Below, piece by piece: positions 35,098 to 48,300 of a stretch of DNA of 64,000 nt. The position numbers were made by a program, and so were the translations under genes. The number at the start of each line of letters is the position of its first letter. Position 1 is the first letter of the stretch. Below the pieces are notes generated by a model. That model saw only the letters and a list, made by a program, of their open reading frames with translations, did no database searches and was not told the origin of the DNA. Source of the stretch: Hofstenia miamia (taxonomy: Eukaryota > Xenacoelomorpha > Acoela > Hofsteniidae); the NCBI GenBank assembly GCA_900660155.1, contig CABFPE010000213.1, positions 914,781-978,780 of the forward strand, read 5' to 3'.

Positions 35098-37546
35098 ATA
35101 TCATTATGATAAACTAGTACATTTCCGATATATCCGCATTAAACATCTATATTAAATAGCAAAATAACAGAAGTCTATAGTAAGTAATGTAAATTTGACT
35201 AGTAAAATTTATTATTTTTTTCACTATATTAAAGAGATCTATTGACAACTTTACTGTTCTACTAGCTGCAGATGTCACTTCTGAATTTATTTATGCAGAT
35301 GGCGGTCTATAGTTCAACCATTTATTAGATTGTTTGTGATGTTTAACAAGATAAAGTAAAAAATTTACAAGTCATAATTTGCTTATTATTTTCAGCAGTT
35401 TATCGCAGAAATAAATATAAATTTCATTTCCTATTATTAAGAAAATGCCGAATTAATTTCCTTTTAACGCTTCATTATAAAGTCTCTCAATTTACGGCTT
35501 AACAATCATTATTTGCCGTAATCTGCTGCGTCTTCATTGACTCCTACTAATTTCCCTTATTCGATTTTGATTTCTATTCAATAATGCAATGGAATGGTAG
35601 CGTGGCTATTTATTATTCATTAAGGTTTGCGTTTTAATTATCATTTGTTAGTGTCTATTATTGCATTCTGCGAGATTCATTTAAATGCAGTCTAGTTATT
35701 TTTAGTATATTTTCTGTTATTTCATTCATGCACTGATCTCAATCACTTGGGTAGAGGACGAAGTGGGGTTTGGGATTGAATTTTCTCCAAATCAGAATTG
35801 ATTTGGGAAATTTGATCTGGAGGGCCATTTTTGAACAACCAAATTCGGTGCATGAATTTGGTCTATAATAGTCGCGTTAAGGTGGTCAAGTAGTCATTGT
35901 TTTGCGCCCGGTTATCTTCCAAAACCTTCCATCTATTGAGAAATAAATTAAAAGATTACAAATTAACAGCATGCGCAAAGGTCCTATATAATCAGTTGCA
36001 GATCCAAAGAGGAAATTCCTGGATGCATGCGCCAATCAACGCTGGTATTGGAACCTAACCCAGGCCAGCTTCGCAAATCCTTCCAAAAATTTAATTTTCT
36101 CAAAAATGCCATGGTCGGAGTTCATTTTTCTTACATACAAAGAATGTCCAGTTTGCCAGTACATTTGTAAAAAAAACGATCGCTATTTCGCTTTATTAAC
36201 ATTGTAAACCATTATTCAATCACATGTGCATTCTTAGAATTTTACACAATAAAGTACCTTTGAATGGCGATTATTAAATAGTCATATAAAATTTATTGTA
36301 TAACTTAAGTGCAAAAGCAACTTTGGTAAATATTGAATAACATTCCATCAGAGAAACATTGATGCTAACAGTGAATTTAGAAATTCACATAATTGGAATT
36401 CAGAAACAATATCATAAATTTTTTAATTTAACTAAATTTTTTCAAGCCAAAATGGGCTTTTTAGATACCAATGCCAGGCTTGTCCATGGGACAGAAATGT
36501 GATACCCACCCCTTGAAAATTTTCGTGGGGGTCTCCATGGGGCTCCATTGATCTCCACAATGAAAATGATGTGTAAGTACATATTTATACTAATTATTTG
36601 CCTTACTTATCATTCGCCACGGATCCCCACCCCATTAGACAAGCCTGTCAACGCTCTCATGCCGACAATATTTTTATAAAACTTTTTTATCACCGGCTAT
36701 TGGCCAAAATATATCAAGTATATGTAGTAAACTGTAAAATATTTAAAAAAGCTTATACTCATTTTAACTTTTTAATGAAGTTTGCTTATTGACTTATTTT
36801 GTATATTCTTGAAATAATTCAATTCAAAAACACAAAATACAAAAAACGTTTTTGGCAATAATTGTGATTTTAGTGTATATCTTCTACATTAAACATATTT
36901 TTCATATCCGAGTTTAACTGAGATTTATCTTTAAAATGAAAATTAAGAGTTCTGCAAATGACTCACGGAGACACTATATAGTATATTACTAATAAATTTA
37001 TAATCTCACAACTAGAATCATACCACTCATTAATTGGCAGGCAAATCACATGCCCGTTGAATCGAATCCCCACCTGAAGCGCCTGCAAAACACTAGTAGT
37101 CACGCGGAATATACTGTATACTGCACTAATAGATATATTCTTAAAATATATAATAGAGATTTTAGGAATAATATCAATATTGATATTCCAATGGTTTTTT
37201 GTTAGGTTGGTGTCTCTTTTTCACGCTATGTACAATTTTTATTAATTACTCTGGTGATTGTTGCAACATACAACCCTGTGATTTATTGATTTTTTCTACA
37301 TATACCAAAGCAAAACTGCTAAAATTCCACTGGTAGCATTTAAATACAATATTCATTTAAAAAATCATAAACTGTACAGATCAGTATTTGCCTATAAAAT
37401 AGATATTCAAAACCATTTTTATATTTTTTTCCAACTGAAATGTTTAATATTTACTGAATGTTATTAATGAAAATTTATTCGTTTTTATCAAATATTTTAT
37501 TTCAATTTTGATGATTAATTCCGTGGTAAATTAGAAACTAAGTCAC
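35098..37546. other. No recognised gene
   Basis: AT-rich DNA. The 64-codon frame at 36,598-36,792 has no known domain. The last about 35 bases before the receptor start (from TTCCGTGG at 37,519) are conserved in front of the second receptor gene. Confidence 0.4.
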
Positions 37547-38398
37547 ATGAACTACACATTGAGAGAATCATATAACTACATAACATTATTGGAACGTACA
37601 TTTTCTATTATAATGATATCCACTGCCATCTTCGGAATTGCGCTCAACAGCTTCTTCGCCTATGTTTTGTACAAACTCCCAAGCACTCCTTCGCGTGTTT
37701 ATTTGAAATTTCTTTCAATCATCGCCATAATCTCATTGATAATCGATGGTGTTTTGGAAAACATCTGGAAATATTTCGTAGCACCCGATGGCCTTCTAAG
37801 CACTTTGTTAACAATAGTGGATGCTGGCACAACAGATATTTCGTATAACGCGGTTGTGCTTGTAGCACTTGATAGGTATATAGCAATCAATCATCGCCCC
37901 TTTTATCGTTCCGTATTCGATTACAATTCCGTGGCAAGTTGTTTAATTGCCACAATTGTAACAACTATTTTTTCTGTACTATTCATCAATCGATTTTTGA
38001 TTAATTTTCATGATGGTGGGCTTCTGACTTCTTCTTCTTTCACAGATCATTGGGTAAGTATTTCAGAAGAATTTATTGCAGTTGGATTTCCACTATTTGT
38101 TGTCTTACCGCTAAATATTTTATCTATTGCGAAAATCAATTCCATTATGCCAAAAAGCGGTACTGCGAAAACGGCGGTAATGAGTTTGCATTTGGTTTCC
38201 TTTACATTTCTTTCCATACTCATACCTGAATTTATCTTTTACAACTTGTATCTTTGGATATTTTCGGAATATGGTGAAAGCTATTTAACTACAACTTTAT
38301 TTTTCCTACATAACTTCTGTACGGTTCTCAACGACTCATTTAATTTTTGTATCTATTTGCTACCCTCTACCGAAATGCGGCGGGTACTGTTTAGTTGA
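37547..38398 (+). CDS. Rhodopsin-like 7TM receptor, copy 1
   Basis: An intact intronless frame of 283 residues with seven predicted membrane segments, likely a G-protein-coupled receptor of the plasma membrane. TM1 at residues 20-43 has the conserved N34 (GIALN). TM2 is at 54-74. TM3 at 88-111 ends in LDRY (108-111), the G-protein contact motif. TM4 is at 130-150, TM5 at 175-198 with P188, and TM6 at 212-236 with P227. TM7 at 252-272 ends in NFCIY (266-270), a variant of NPxxY. The usual disulfide cysteine at the top of TM3 is absent, and the second extracellular loop has no cysteine. The length is short for the class, with almost no C-terminal tail. It aligns without gaps with the gene at 40,647 (188 of 282 identical by hand count). 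The ligand is unknown; invertebrate peptide-receptor-like groups are the closest guess. Confidence 0.85.
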   Translation: MNYTLRESYNYITLLERTFSIIMISTAIFGIALNSFFAYVLYKLPSTPSRVYLKFLSIIAIISLIIDGVLENIWKYFVAPDGLLSTLLTIVDAGTTDISYNAVVLVALDRYIAINHRPFYRSVFDYNSVASCLIATIVTTIFSVLFINRFLINFHDGGLLTSSSFTDHWVSISEEFIAVGFPLFVVLPLNILSIAKINSIMPKSGTAKTAVMSLHLVSFTFLSILIPEFIFYNLYLWIFSEYGESYLTTTLFFLHNFCTVLNDSFNFCIYLLPSTEMRRVLFS

Positions 38399-39070
38399 CA
38401 AGTATAATATGTTCCTTCTATAGTCTCCGATTTTCATTGGTCAAAGGGCATATTTTATTTAATTCATGCGTTTTAAGAGCTGTTTTCCAAAAATCATAAA
38501 ACTTGCTCATGTTTTATTAATTAAAAGTTTTAATTTTTTCTTAGGTATTTTGATTTTTTCTATCTATATACATTATTGGTGTAAGATGCAACCTTGAAAT
38601 TTTGTTGAAGTAATATGCTTTTAAAATAATGTTTTCTTTCATATGCCTAAAATCAAATTTCTCTTCTGGCACTTCTATGAGCGTATTCTGCGAGTAAAAC
38701 TTTTCTCAACAAAATAAACAAAGGAGCAAGCAATTTAAACATGGATTGTGAAATCCATTATTAATAAATTTTTTATTTAATTAATTTCCTGGGAAAACCA
38801 GATTAGCAAGATTCCCAGAAGATTTACTTATCTCAACATTGCGAATATCAATGACTTAATTTTTGTTACTCACAATCGTAGTAAAGATTTTAATAGGTGC
38901 CATGTTTGCAGTTTTGTTCTCACAAAGTGACAACTATTTAAGCACAGACACTATCCCATTCAGTTAATATAATAGCATACACTATTAAAACTTGCTCCTG
39001 ATGTATCGGCTGAAAGAATTCGTTCAAGTGCTATAGAAAATAATTTTCAATTTTCTAATTGAATTATGAG

Positions 39071-39158
<88 letters not shown>

Positions 39159-40646
39159 GGACACTACAAGGTTTTTCGTAGATAATTGAAACTAAATATA
39201 CATGAAAAAGATGGTTACCATAAAAGGTTCAGATGAAATTTAATATTTTCTTTTTATTGCAGAGAAAAGATCAAACATCACTGTTTGCGTACCTGATTCA
39301 CCCGCTAAACGATTAATGTTTTTTGATATCTTTAACAAGCGAAGATTATTTAAAGATTGTCCAATTTATTATGATTATAGTTTAGAAACTTCCGATTATT
39401 TTCAATTATGTTCCTGCTCTTTGCTTATTGAAATCGTTTTATAATATAACCCTATTGTATCTTTAGAGCACCAAACCGTTTTTTCCGCATTTTCAAATAA
39501 TTTTCCTCAAACCGATTACGAAATTTGGGAATTTTAGGATTTGCACACCTGCATGGATAAGTGCGATTCTTTTTTGTGATGAAAATCTGTGATAAAAATT
39601 ATGTGTTTTTGAATAATATGCGATTTTCATAATAATGTTAAAAGTCTTCCCACACCTACTGCTCAGATAATAAACGGTCAGAATCCCATGCCAAAAATTA
39701 CTAGTCTCGACTATTTTGTTTTCTGTAACTAAATCAAGTCTGTCAATGCTCTTCATGCGCGAATTAAGGATGAAAAATGACTTCAGAAACCATATACAAT
39801 TGCGGGTTTTAAAGATTAGATTTCAGATATCGATATTTTAAATTGATCAAATCTAGATCAAAACCTAGAGCCACACCTAAGTTCAAAGTTTAATTGTCTA
39901 GATTAAAATAGATCATCTTTAGAGAGCTATATCTCCATGAGTTTTTTTAACTATCCACCCAATTTACATTTCCATCGTTTTTAGAGCGATAAATATAATC
40001 GCTCGGAACTCGCATTTTATAGGTATGACTACATGCTATTGGCCATTTTGTAGAGTTTGAAATCCAATAAATCTCATATATCAGTCCGTTATTGTAGAAA
40101 CGCAAACCATCGTATGTCAGGGACTCAAACACAAATTTATCGATTTCTAGTTTTTATACATATCTATTCTTATAAATTTCTTTTCTATAAATTCATGGAA
40201 TTTTGTAAAACATTCTTTATTTTGTTGTTAAAAATGGCTTTTTCTATATGATTGCTAGACCAATTGTTTCTGTTTCCATAATAAGTTGTTTTAAAAAAAT
40301 CTACAGACCGTATTTTTAAAATCCCTGTTTGTAAAAAAATCAGCAATACGTCCTATATTCCGATGTATATTCACACTGTGGTAAAGAATCTGTCATAAGA
40401 TTTTATTTTGCCCTTGGTTAGGTCAACCTTTGAATTCTTACATCAAACACGAGAATGTTTTGAGATTTATTTGTACATTTTGTGTAATATTGACAGTTAT
40501 TGTTAATGATTTCAATGGTCTGACTTATATGACTATTTTCTCGCTTTACGCTCTTTATAATCAAGTGTGAAAGTATATCCTTATACTAGGTTTTATAATG
40601 CGTGGTAATTTATAAATTCCGTGGCAAATTATAAAAGCTAAGTCAC
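38399..40646. other. Spacer between the receptor genes
   Basis: No further gene is seen. It contains the (GTT)n tract at 39,070-39,157 and short frames of 61-87 codons without domains (minus 39,493-39,756 and 39,947-40,132). Confidence 0.5.
39070..39157. repeat. (GTT)n microsatellite
   Basis: About 29 uninterrupted GTT units in the spacer between the two receptor genes. It is not in a coding frame. Confidence 0.95.
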
Positions 40647-41510
40647 ATGAACTACACAGTGAGTGAATCATCTAATATGAATATGTTTTTGGAAAAACTA
40701 TTTTCTACTATAATGATATCCACTGCCATCTTCGGAATTGCGCTCAATTGCTTCTTCGCTTACGTTTTGTACAAACTCCCAAGCACTCCTTCGCGTGTGT
40801 ATTTGAAATTTCTTTCAATCATTTCTATAGTCTCATTGTTATTCGACGGTATTTTCGAAAACATTTGGAAATATTTCATATCACACGAAGGCTTTCTAAA
40901 CACGTTTTTAACAATAGTGGACGTTGGTACAACAGATGTTTCGTATAACGCGGTTGTGCTCGTAGCACTTGATAGATACCTAGCAATCAATCATTACAAC
41001 TTTTATCGCATTTACTTTAATTTTAAATCTATCGCAATTTATTTAATTGCCACAGTTGTAATAACTATTTTTACCTTGTTCTTCTTCAATCGGTTTTTTC
41101 TTCGTGTTGAGAATGAAGGATTTTTGGGAGCTACATCTTTTATAGAATATTGGGTCTGTATTTCTGAAGAATTTATCGCAGTTGTATTTCCAATATTGAT
41201 TGTGGTTCCACTAAATATTTTATCCAGTTCGAAAATCATTACCATTATGCCAAATAACTCTACGGCGAGGACTGCTGCGACAAGTCTGCATTTGGTTTCT
41301 TTTACATTTCTTGCCTTCCTCATACCTGAATTTATTTTTTACAATTTATATCTTTGGGAATTACTGAAAAATGATGGGAGCTATTTAAAAATCGTGCTCA
41401 ATTTCCTTCATAAATACTTCAGTGTGCTCATTGACTCGTTTAATTTTTGTATATATTTGTTGCCGTCTGCCGAAATGCGGAATATTTTATTTAATAATAG
41501 GAATTTATAA
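40647..41510 (+). CDS. Rhodopsin-like 7TM receptor, copy 2
   Basis: An intact intronless frame of 287 residues, the tandem paralogue of the gene at 37,547 in the same orientation. The landmarks fall at the same residue numbers: N34 in TM1, LDRY at 108-111, P188 in TM5, P227 in TM6 and NFCIY at 266-270. The stretch from residue 22 to 59 is nearly identical in both, while the second extracellular loop (151-168) and the loop before TM7 (239-250) differ most, as expected of ligand-contact regions. The TM3 cysteine is missing here too. One cysteine appears at 171, where copy 1 has serine. The start is supported by the shared upstream TTCCGTGG...AAGTCAC block just before the ATG. Both copies staying open suggests both are functional. 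Confidence 0.85.
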   Translation: MNYTVSESSNMNMFLEKLFSTIMISTAIFGIALNCFFAYVLYKLPSTPSRVYLKFLSIISIVSLLFDGIFENIWKYFISHEGFLNTFLTIVDVGTTDVSYNAVVLVALDRYLAINHYNFYRIYFNFKSIAIYLIATVVITIFTLFFFNRFFLRVENEGFLGATSFIEYWVCISEEFIAVVFPILIVVPLNILSSSKIITIMPNNSTARTAATSLHLVSFTFLAFLIPEFIFYNLYLWELLKNDGSYLKIVLNFLHKYFSVLIDSFNFCIYLLPSAEMRNILFNNRNL

Positions 41511-44079
41511 TTTTTGTTATGAAGTTTGTTGCATTTTTAAACACAACAAAGTTTCGCTGAATATGTAATAATGATTTTATTTATAAATCGAAAAGTACAT
41601 TTTTGTTCACAGTAGAGCTTAGACAATAGTGATAACGAAACTTTACATAATTTTTTTCAAATCTTTATTAGTTAGTAATCACACAACTTTTATTTTTAAC
41701 ACTATAGACTTTCTGTTGTTTATTTCATTTCGGACAGTTAAATGCTGCAGGTTTTGCGAAATTTCAGAATTTCTACATTGACTAGTTTATAGGGTAATAT
41801 ATTTTAGCCAATATAGTTGACTTGAAATTTCAGGATCTTCTCCGGTGTGAAATTCTTTGTAAGCAAGAATGCACATGTGCCACAGAATACGTTGGCGGAA
41901 TTAGTCGACATTCTTGCTCTATGCTGGTAGAACAAGCAATAATTGGAGTTTTTGTGAACTTCTATAAAAAATCTCAATTTTTTTACAACGCAAGCCTAAA
42001 ATGTCATATAGTTGTAACTTGAAAATGAAGTTTTTGTAGCATTTGGACTTTCATGATTTTTAATATTTACCAAATATGGCTCCTATTTAGGATAAAGTCG
42101 TCATCTTAAGGATGGTTTGTTTTCAACTTCATCACATGTGTTTTGATCAGGGTTGAGCATTCAATAAAAGACACATAATATGATTAACCGAATCCGGCCT
42201 AAGCATCTATTAATTTCCTTACCCGACCCGGCCCGGCACAACTTTACCTAATCTGACAAAATACTCAATACAAATTATTGTGCACGAAGCAGACTCGACC
42301 CAATATCCATCTCTGGTTTGGTTGATAAAATCAGATTTTTTTTATATTCATATTTATTAATAGGAATTAGTGAGAATATTTGGCGAGAAAGTTTCTCGCA
42401 TATTTCAATAGGGTGTATCTTACACTACATTTGCAGTGCGTATATGTCATTTGCATACACAACATAATTGTTCACCTGGAAACAAGGAATTAATTATTAT
42501 TAAAAAACTTTCAATCCCAGAATTTTATTAATACATTTTTAGATCAGTACTGGAAGCTGGACATTAATTGACCCCAACCCTTTAAAACTGTCACTAGTCT
42601 CATGACAAAATTTCGCACTTTTGTTGTGTCGTGACGTACTAAATATCTAAAAACTATCTTAATACTGTTGACGTATCTGCTGCATTTGGTTTCAATTTTG
42701 CACCTATAGTAATATCTGGCCTAACCTAATTCTATCTCTACCTCTGGGTAAACTTGGATTAAGTTGACCCTATCATTACAACCCGACCTTACATTTTCCA
42801 ATTTATTTAAAATAATGATAACTTCAGAATTATTATTGAAGCTCTACAGAAATACAATTTCCGTGTAATTAATAGTTTATATTATTGCTCAGATAAACGC
42901 AATTGATATTTCATTATATATAAGAAATAATCATAAACTACTGACAATTATTCCCTCCATATTTATAGGCACAGCTGCGAAACTTTCCAAATGAGTACTC
43001 GTTGAAATATTAGAAATCTCTCATTCGCTATTTTCTTCATATTTAATGGAATTTATGTTACAATTAAGAAAATTTCAAGTATATTGTTTTGAGGCCAATT
43101 GACGAATTGTTTTGCTTGATCGATTAAGTAATTTTATATATGAAAATGACATCTTTGTATTGATTCCCAATATTCTTAAAGAAGTACATTGAACACATTT
43201 TGAATCCAAAAATCACATAATATAAAACAGCACATATCGAAATGATAATTAATATCTAAAAAGATAAGTTATTTTAGATACATTTATCGTCTGTGACAAT
43301 TGTTTATTTAAACCCTGTAAAAATTGCATGTAGTCAATTCAAATTATTAAGTTTGAAACCAGAGAAATGCGCTAAAATAATCCAGAATTCTTACTTGTAT
43401 GAAGTTCATAGGTGATATGTAAGTAACCGAGCATATACATTTACAGATCTAAATTTTTATTTGCAAAATGTATTTTCACTTGTTTACGGATTTTTACCAC
43501 ACGTAAGTTTTACGCTGCATTTTTGGCCCGGCCCAAATTACCATGTCATGGCATAGCCTATAGTGTAGACGGCGCTGAAAAGACCCCTACAACTACCAGG
43601 AATGCATATTCTATTTGGCGAAGCTTATAAAATTCTAAATTTTTCTAAGAAGCTAACTGACTTGATCACTGATGCCATTGCAAAGGTAGTTGGATTAATT
43701 CGTTAATATTAAACTCCCAGTAATTGTGAGTGGCATCTCGAGCTGGTGAAGCTCTGCATTATGACCCTCTTTAATTTCCATAATCACAATATCTCCAAGT
43801 TCTACTAATTACTCAAAATTGAAAACTGACAATAATGTGAAAAGATTTCAAAGACGAAACGCCCATATTTCCTTCGCGAGTTCTCAACTAATTAAAAGGC
43901 GACGTTTCCCAATTGAATACTGGTTGATGACTGCGCATTAAAATTAAATCGAGTACACATCTGTGTCCTCGTATTTTCAATGCACAACAGCCCCTCATTT
44001 ATTCTATTAAAAAGGGTTTACTCGTGTGTATACGATCACTCTCTACTATACTGTTGATGATTCATTCACCACTTCATGC
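41511..44079. other. No recognised gene, GC-rich degenerate repeat islands
   Basis: Phrases such as CCCGACCCGGCCCGG (about 42,222), CCCGACC (about 42,780) and GGCCCGGCCC (about 43,525) stand out in AT-rich DNA. No coding sequence is supported. Confidence 0.4.
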
Positions 44080-44211
44080 TCTAATATTTGGCGTAGAGTT
44101 ACTATCGGCGTTTGTTTGCTTGCTACAAGTTACTTCATATTATCTGTGTGACGTGTAAACATTAAGTTATTTATTTGGTGCCTCAATTCAATAATACTGA
44201 CCCTATCACGG
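44080..44211 (+). other. Possible 5' untranslated exon of the synthase gene
   Basis: A strong donor, ACGGTAAGTAC at 44,212, ends a stretch without long frames about 1 kb upstream of the first coding exon, whose acceptor is at 45,197. The left limit is a guess. Only the donor itself is visible evidence. Confidence 0.25.
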
Positions 44212-45198
44212 TAAGTACACTTTTCTTATTCTTTTGCCCCTTAGTCTGTTTTACTAAACATGTTGTACACCATCTTTCTTCATTCTGAATAACATGTTGA
44301 GTGAATGGTGAGAATAACAACGATTATAGGTTTTTACCAGTTAAAACTCTTTTAATAATTACCAATTTTACACGAAAATCTGTGGATCATTTATTAATTA
44401 CGTATAAATTCATTCTTACTATTGTTCTTAAATGCTATAAATACTGATCAATATAACAAGTTAATCTGCAGAATATGTAGAAATATATTTTATGTCTTGA
44501 AACGAAACACTAAAGGCTAAATGTTTTAATCATCTCATTTTTTAGAAAGTTTAATGGTTATTTATTTTTGTGTGGAAATCTTCATGTGTATTTTCGAGTA
44601 TTTAAGTGTTTGTTCGGTTTTGATAGTTAAATCCGTAGATTATAGTGTTCGTATATAACTCAATCAGGCGCGGTTGAAAAACGGTCTAAACATTATATGA
44701 AATTGCGGACTTTTTATGTGATTACTGATATAAAAATTATTCTTTAGTATTTTTCTCCTATCAATAAAGGACGTCTTAAAAAAACTAGCTTCCATTTGTA
44801 TAAATATAAACCTTAATGTTTTTGTGAAGAACCTCATAAATCGTTGATATTTTGCAAAAAATGATTAGATTTTGTATAAATTGCAAATATAAAATCGTTT
44901 TATATTTTTAGGAGAAAAATTGAACAGCTGCCGTTCAAAATTTTCTAGGACCGCGCGGGAACTCAATGTTAAATTTTGATCAATACATTGAACACATTTA
45001 TATTAATTTTGCGTTTAGGACGTTGGTTGGGTTAATATATTGTAATTTTTTAAGCTTTATTGTAAGCCAGTATTAAAGTTATGAATATCAACAACAAACG
45101 GCCTTTTTCCGGTTGGAATTTGCAATCTCTTTCTTTCATTTATCACTGTGTTGGTTTATTTTGTTGTTTCAAACATTGTTTACATCTGCAAATTTTAG

Positions 45199-45367
45199 TC
45201 CATGAGGAAGAGAACAGGATGATTAGAAATCATTCACCGAGATGGCGTCCAAGAAAACACCGAACCAATAATTTTCCATCCGACTACAAATCCAAAAGCG
45301 ATACCGAAGAACCAGATGTGCTTCCGCAGTTTTGGGATGAAGGAACCAAAACTTTCAGTGTTTTTTG
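45199..45367 (+). CDS. PTDSS2: PTDSS2 exon 1 (first coding)
   Basis: The acceptor ATTTTAG ends at 45,198. The chosen ATG is at 45,219; an earlier ATG at 45,202 opens only a six-codon frame that stops at 45,222. The exon codes a hydrophilic N-terminus and then [14 protein letters not shown], which leads into TM1. The donor GTAATA is at 45,368. The same frame is open upstream to 45,081, but that sequence looks intronic. Confidence 0.8.
45202..45222 (+). promoter_or_regulatory. Upstream open frame overlapping the start codon
   Basis: ATG at 45,202 opens a six-codon frame (MRKRTG) whose TGA at 45,220-45,222 overlaps the presumed main ATG at 45,219-45,221 as ATGA. If transcribed as predicted, it could limit translation or allow reinitiation. 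It depends on the acceptor at 45,197-45,198 being used. Confidence 0.45.
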
Positions 45368-48300
45368 GTAATATATTTATATCTAGTTCAAGCTTTATAT
45401 TTTCTTTAATATAGTTCAAATAGAAAATGTATGTTTAAGCTAATAATTGCAACCTGGCTGTTAAGATCCGTTTTAAACCAACTCTTACATTTTTAAAGAT
45501 AAGTTGTTACGTATATAATATTCAAAGTAACCAGGGTTGGCATGTTTTGGACAGGACCTATTTTCAGCAAAATTTTAGTACCTTGAGGTGAGTCTGTTTA
45601 AAACTTTTAAACCGCTTTTTGCAAAAAAATACACTTTTTGCCAAGGCTGAAAGTAAATGAGCTAGGTGATATGATTTTAATGCAAATCTTCTAATGTTCA
45701 ATGCATGTAACCCGCTAGCTCTCTAATAAATGTGTTTGTAGGAATTATCACACCGTATCAGTTCTTGCCGTTCTAATTGTTGTCTTAGTCTACGTGTCAT
45801 TTTTTGAAAAGCATTACGAGGACCGAGAATTCAATACTAAACGGTCAGTTCTCTTACTAGTTTATTATTCATAATACCATTTCAATAAAATGTTGTTTAT
45901 TTTGTTATTTTTACGTAATTTTGTTTAGAGGAATAGTGGGTTGTATTGTTGTTTTTATTTGTTATGGTATGACTCAAGCTCGGGATGGCATATTTACAAG
46001 GCCTCATCCAGGTAATATTTATTATTTCTATCTAAGCCTTAAGGTGGTTCTGCAAAAAATCAATTTAACCGAACAATCCTCTGATTTGGAAATTACAGAA
46101 GGGAGTTGAGAATTTAGCTTTTGTGTGAAAAATTGCGTGAACTGGCAATTTTCTTAAGAAAAATTTTATAGATAACTAGTTACCGTGTTTTTGCAGAGCA
46201 AAACTATTTTATTTCATGCGGAATACTTGCAGGCCGTTAAAAAGTTTCCAATTTTAATGCGTTAGTTATAATATAAATAGTTATGAGTATAAAAATAGTC
46301 CAAAATTCCTATCAAAATTGCATTAAAATCTACCCTCAGCGCTTTAAGTCAATTATTCTTTATCATTTATTTCATTTGAGCTCCAAACAGATTTTGCATG
46401 CTTCTTGGCAGTTTTTGTGCAAAAACATTCCAATGTCTTGTCGTATGAAGTGGCGCCCGCTCGCTTGTTTGAGACCAGCTGCAAACACTTTATTGAAAAT
46501 TGTCTCAAAATTGATAATTTTTTCGTTTCTAAAAAGCTTTTTATTTACAATGTTTTTTTCAGTAAAAATGGAATAAATGGGTGTCAGCCCACGGTTTTAA
46601 AAATCCTAAACGCGCTTCTGATTGTATGCTCTTCATACATCTTATATTTTTATTAAATTTTGTGTTATTTAAAACCCAACATCTACTGTTTTTCTTGCAG
46701 ATATCTGACATTTTAGTTTCGCAATGCATTTGACAATCCGAAAATAGAATAACTTAACACAAGTGGAACAAATTCACGTTTAACGCAATGAAAATACGTC
46801 ATCCAATTAACTCGCTTTCATTGCATCATCTCATGCTTAATGTCTGTTGCAAGTAGACACATGATTGCGTGATCAGTCACCTAATAATGATGTGAACTCG
46901 CTAACAGGAAACGAAGTTGAATACGGCCAATTAACTCATTAAAAAACTGCAAGTTAAGCATTGATTCGTAATCGCGCCATAAAATGCAAAACTAGCTGTG
47001 CTATTGGTGTAAATAGCCTACATCACAATCAGGCCTCTTATTTTTGAAATTCAGGCCTTGCCCAGACATGTTTTTTGTGAACTGTTCTAGCCGATTAGAA
47101 AGAATTGTTATTTTTCAGGAGTTTTTTTTCAAGACTTTTAGTGTTATAATTTATCGCTTCAAGCTCTTGAAGAGTAATTTGCTTTTGAAATCTTTTATTA
47201 CTATTTCTTTTAGCTTTTTGGAGGCTGGTTCTATGTCTTTCAGTTGTTTATGAACTTTTCTTAATCTTCCTTCTCTTTCAGGTAAGATTAGTTTATGGTT
47301 TATTATAGTCATATGTGAATAAGCCTTAATAAGTAATTTGCTTGGTTGCCGTCAATAGTATATTTAATTCGCATTTCGAACTTTGATATTTTGGTTATAT
47401 TAATTTTGTTATCAGGGCTGAGAGGAAGTTAAAATTTTCTTGAACGCGTTAATATACGTTAATTTTCATGTAATTGTAAATTCAATAAAACAAATAGTTT
47501 ATTATATAGATGATCATACAGGTATGTTGGCATTTGTGTACAGTGAATAGTCAGATATTGCAAGAATCGGTAACTATTTAGGAGTTAATTTTTCATAAAT
47601 ACAGATACCGAAAAATTTTGAAACAATTGCTCTTTTTCTTATTTATACCTCTTACAAAATGTATATTGCCTCCAAACATAGACTTCTAAATACACCTGGA
47701 CTGTCAACTAAATTTATTTTCTACAAGTTACGGCTGAGTTTAATCAAACCTTAAATAATGGTTATAGTTCTCTTAAATGTCAAAGTGCATTCAAGTCTTT
47801 ATATAGTATAACACTCACACAACCCAATACTCGTTTCAACTTTATTACCTAAGCCTTATCATTAATTCTTAAATGACACAATAAAAAGTGAACTATTGTA
47901 AATCTGTTGCAAGTAGTCTATACCATACAAACTGGGTACACAACACAGATATTTGACTACAATAATAAACAGTTACAATCTTATAATTCAAACAGTAACA
48001 AAACTAAAAAAATCAGCTACTTTTCAATTTCTTAATTTTTGAAGTATTACGACGATTACATGTTCGCTTACCAGCTTCAACTTTAACAAAATTGACAGGT
48101 AGATAAATAAAAAATGACCGAATAATAAAATCATATAGGATATTGTATTTATGGTCCAACAGACAAGAATCCGAAATGTAGTTTTTGCAGTGAATGCACT
48201 TTGGTGAGTGCTAACACTTCTTGAGATGTAACCAGCCACATAATAAATTAAGATCTGAAATTTCAACATCTTCAAAATTAAGATTTATATAGTTTATGTA

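Noticed and set aside
37040-37090. tRNA-like box B (GAATCGAATCCCC) suggesting a tRNA or SINE
   Set aside because: There is no matching box A at the right distance and no cloverleaf could be drawn.
39070-39157. Possible polyglutamine or polyvaline coding repeat
   Set aside because: The GTT tract is not part of any long open frame on either strand; it is treated as a plain microsatellite.
41039-41323. 94-codon minus-strand frame within the second receptor gene
   Set aside because: Antisense shadow of an intact receptor coding sequence; a similar shadow exists in copy 1.
45081-45218. Extension of the synthase N-terminus to an ATG at 45,081
   Set aside because: The extra 46 residues are hydrophobic, unlike the hydrophilic N-terminus of the family. 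An acceptor AG at 45,197-45,198 argues that this part is intron.
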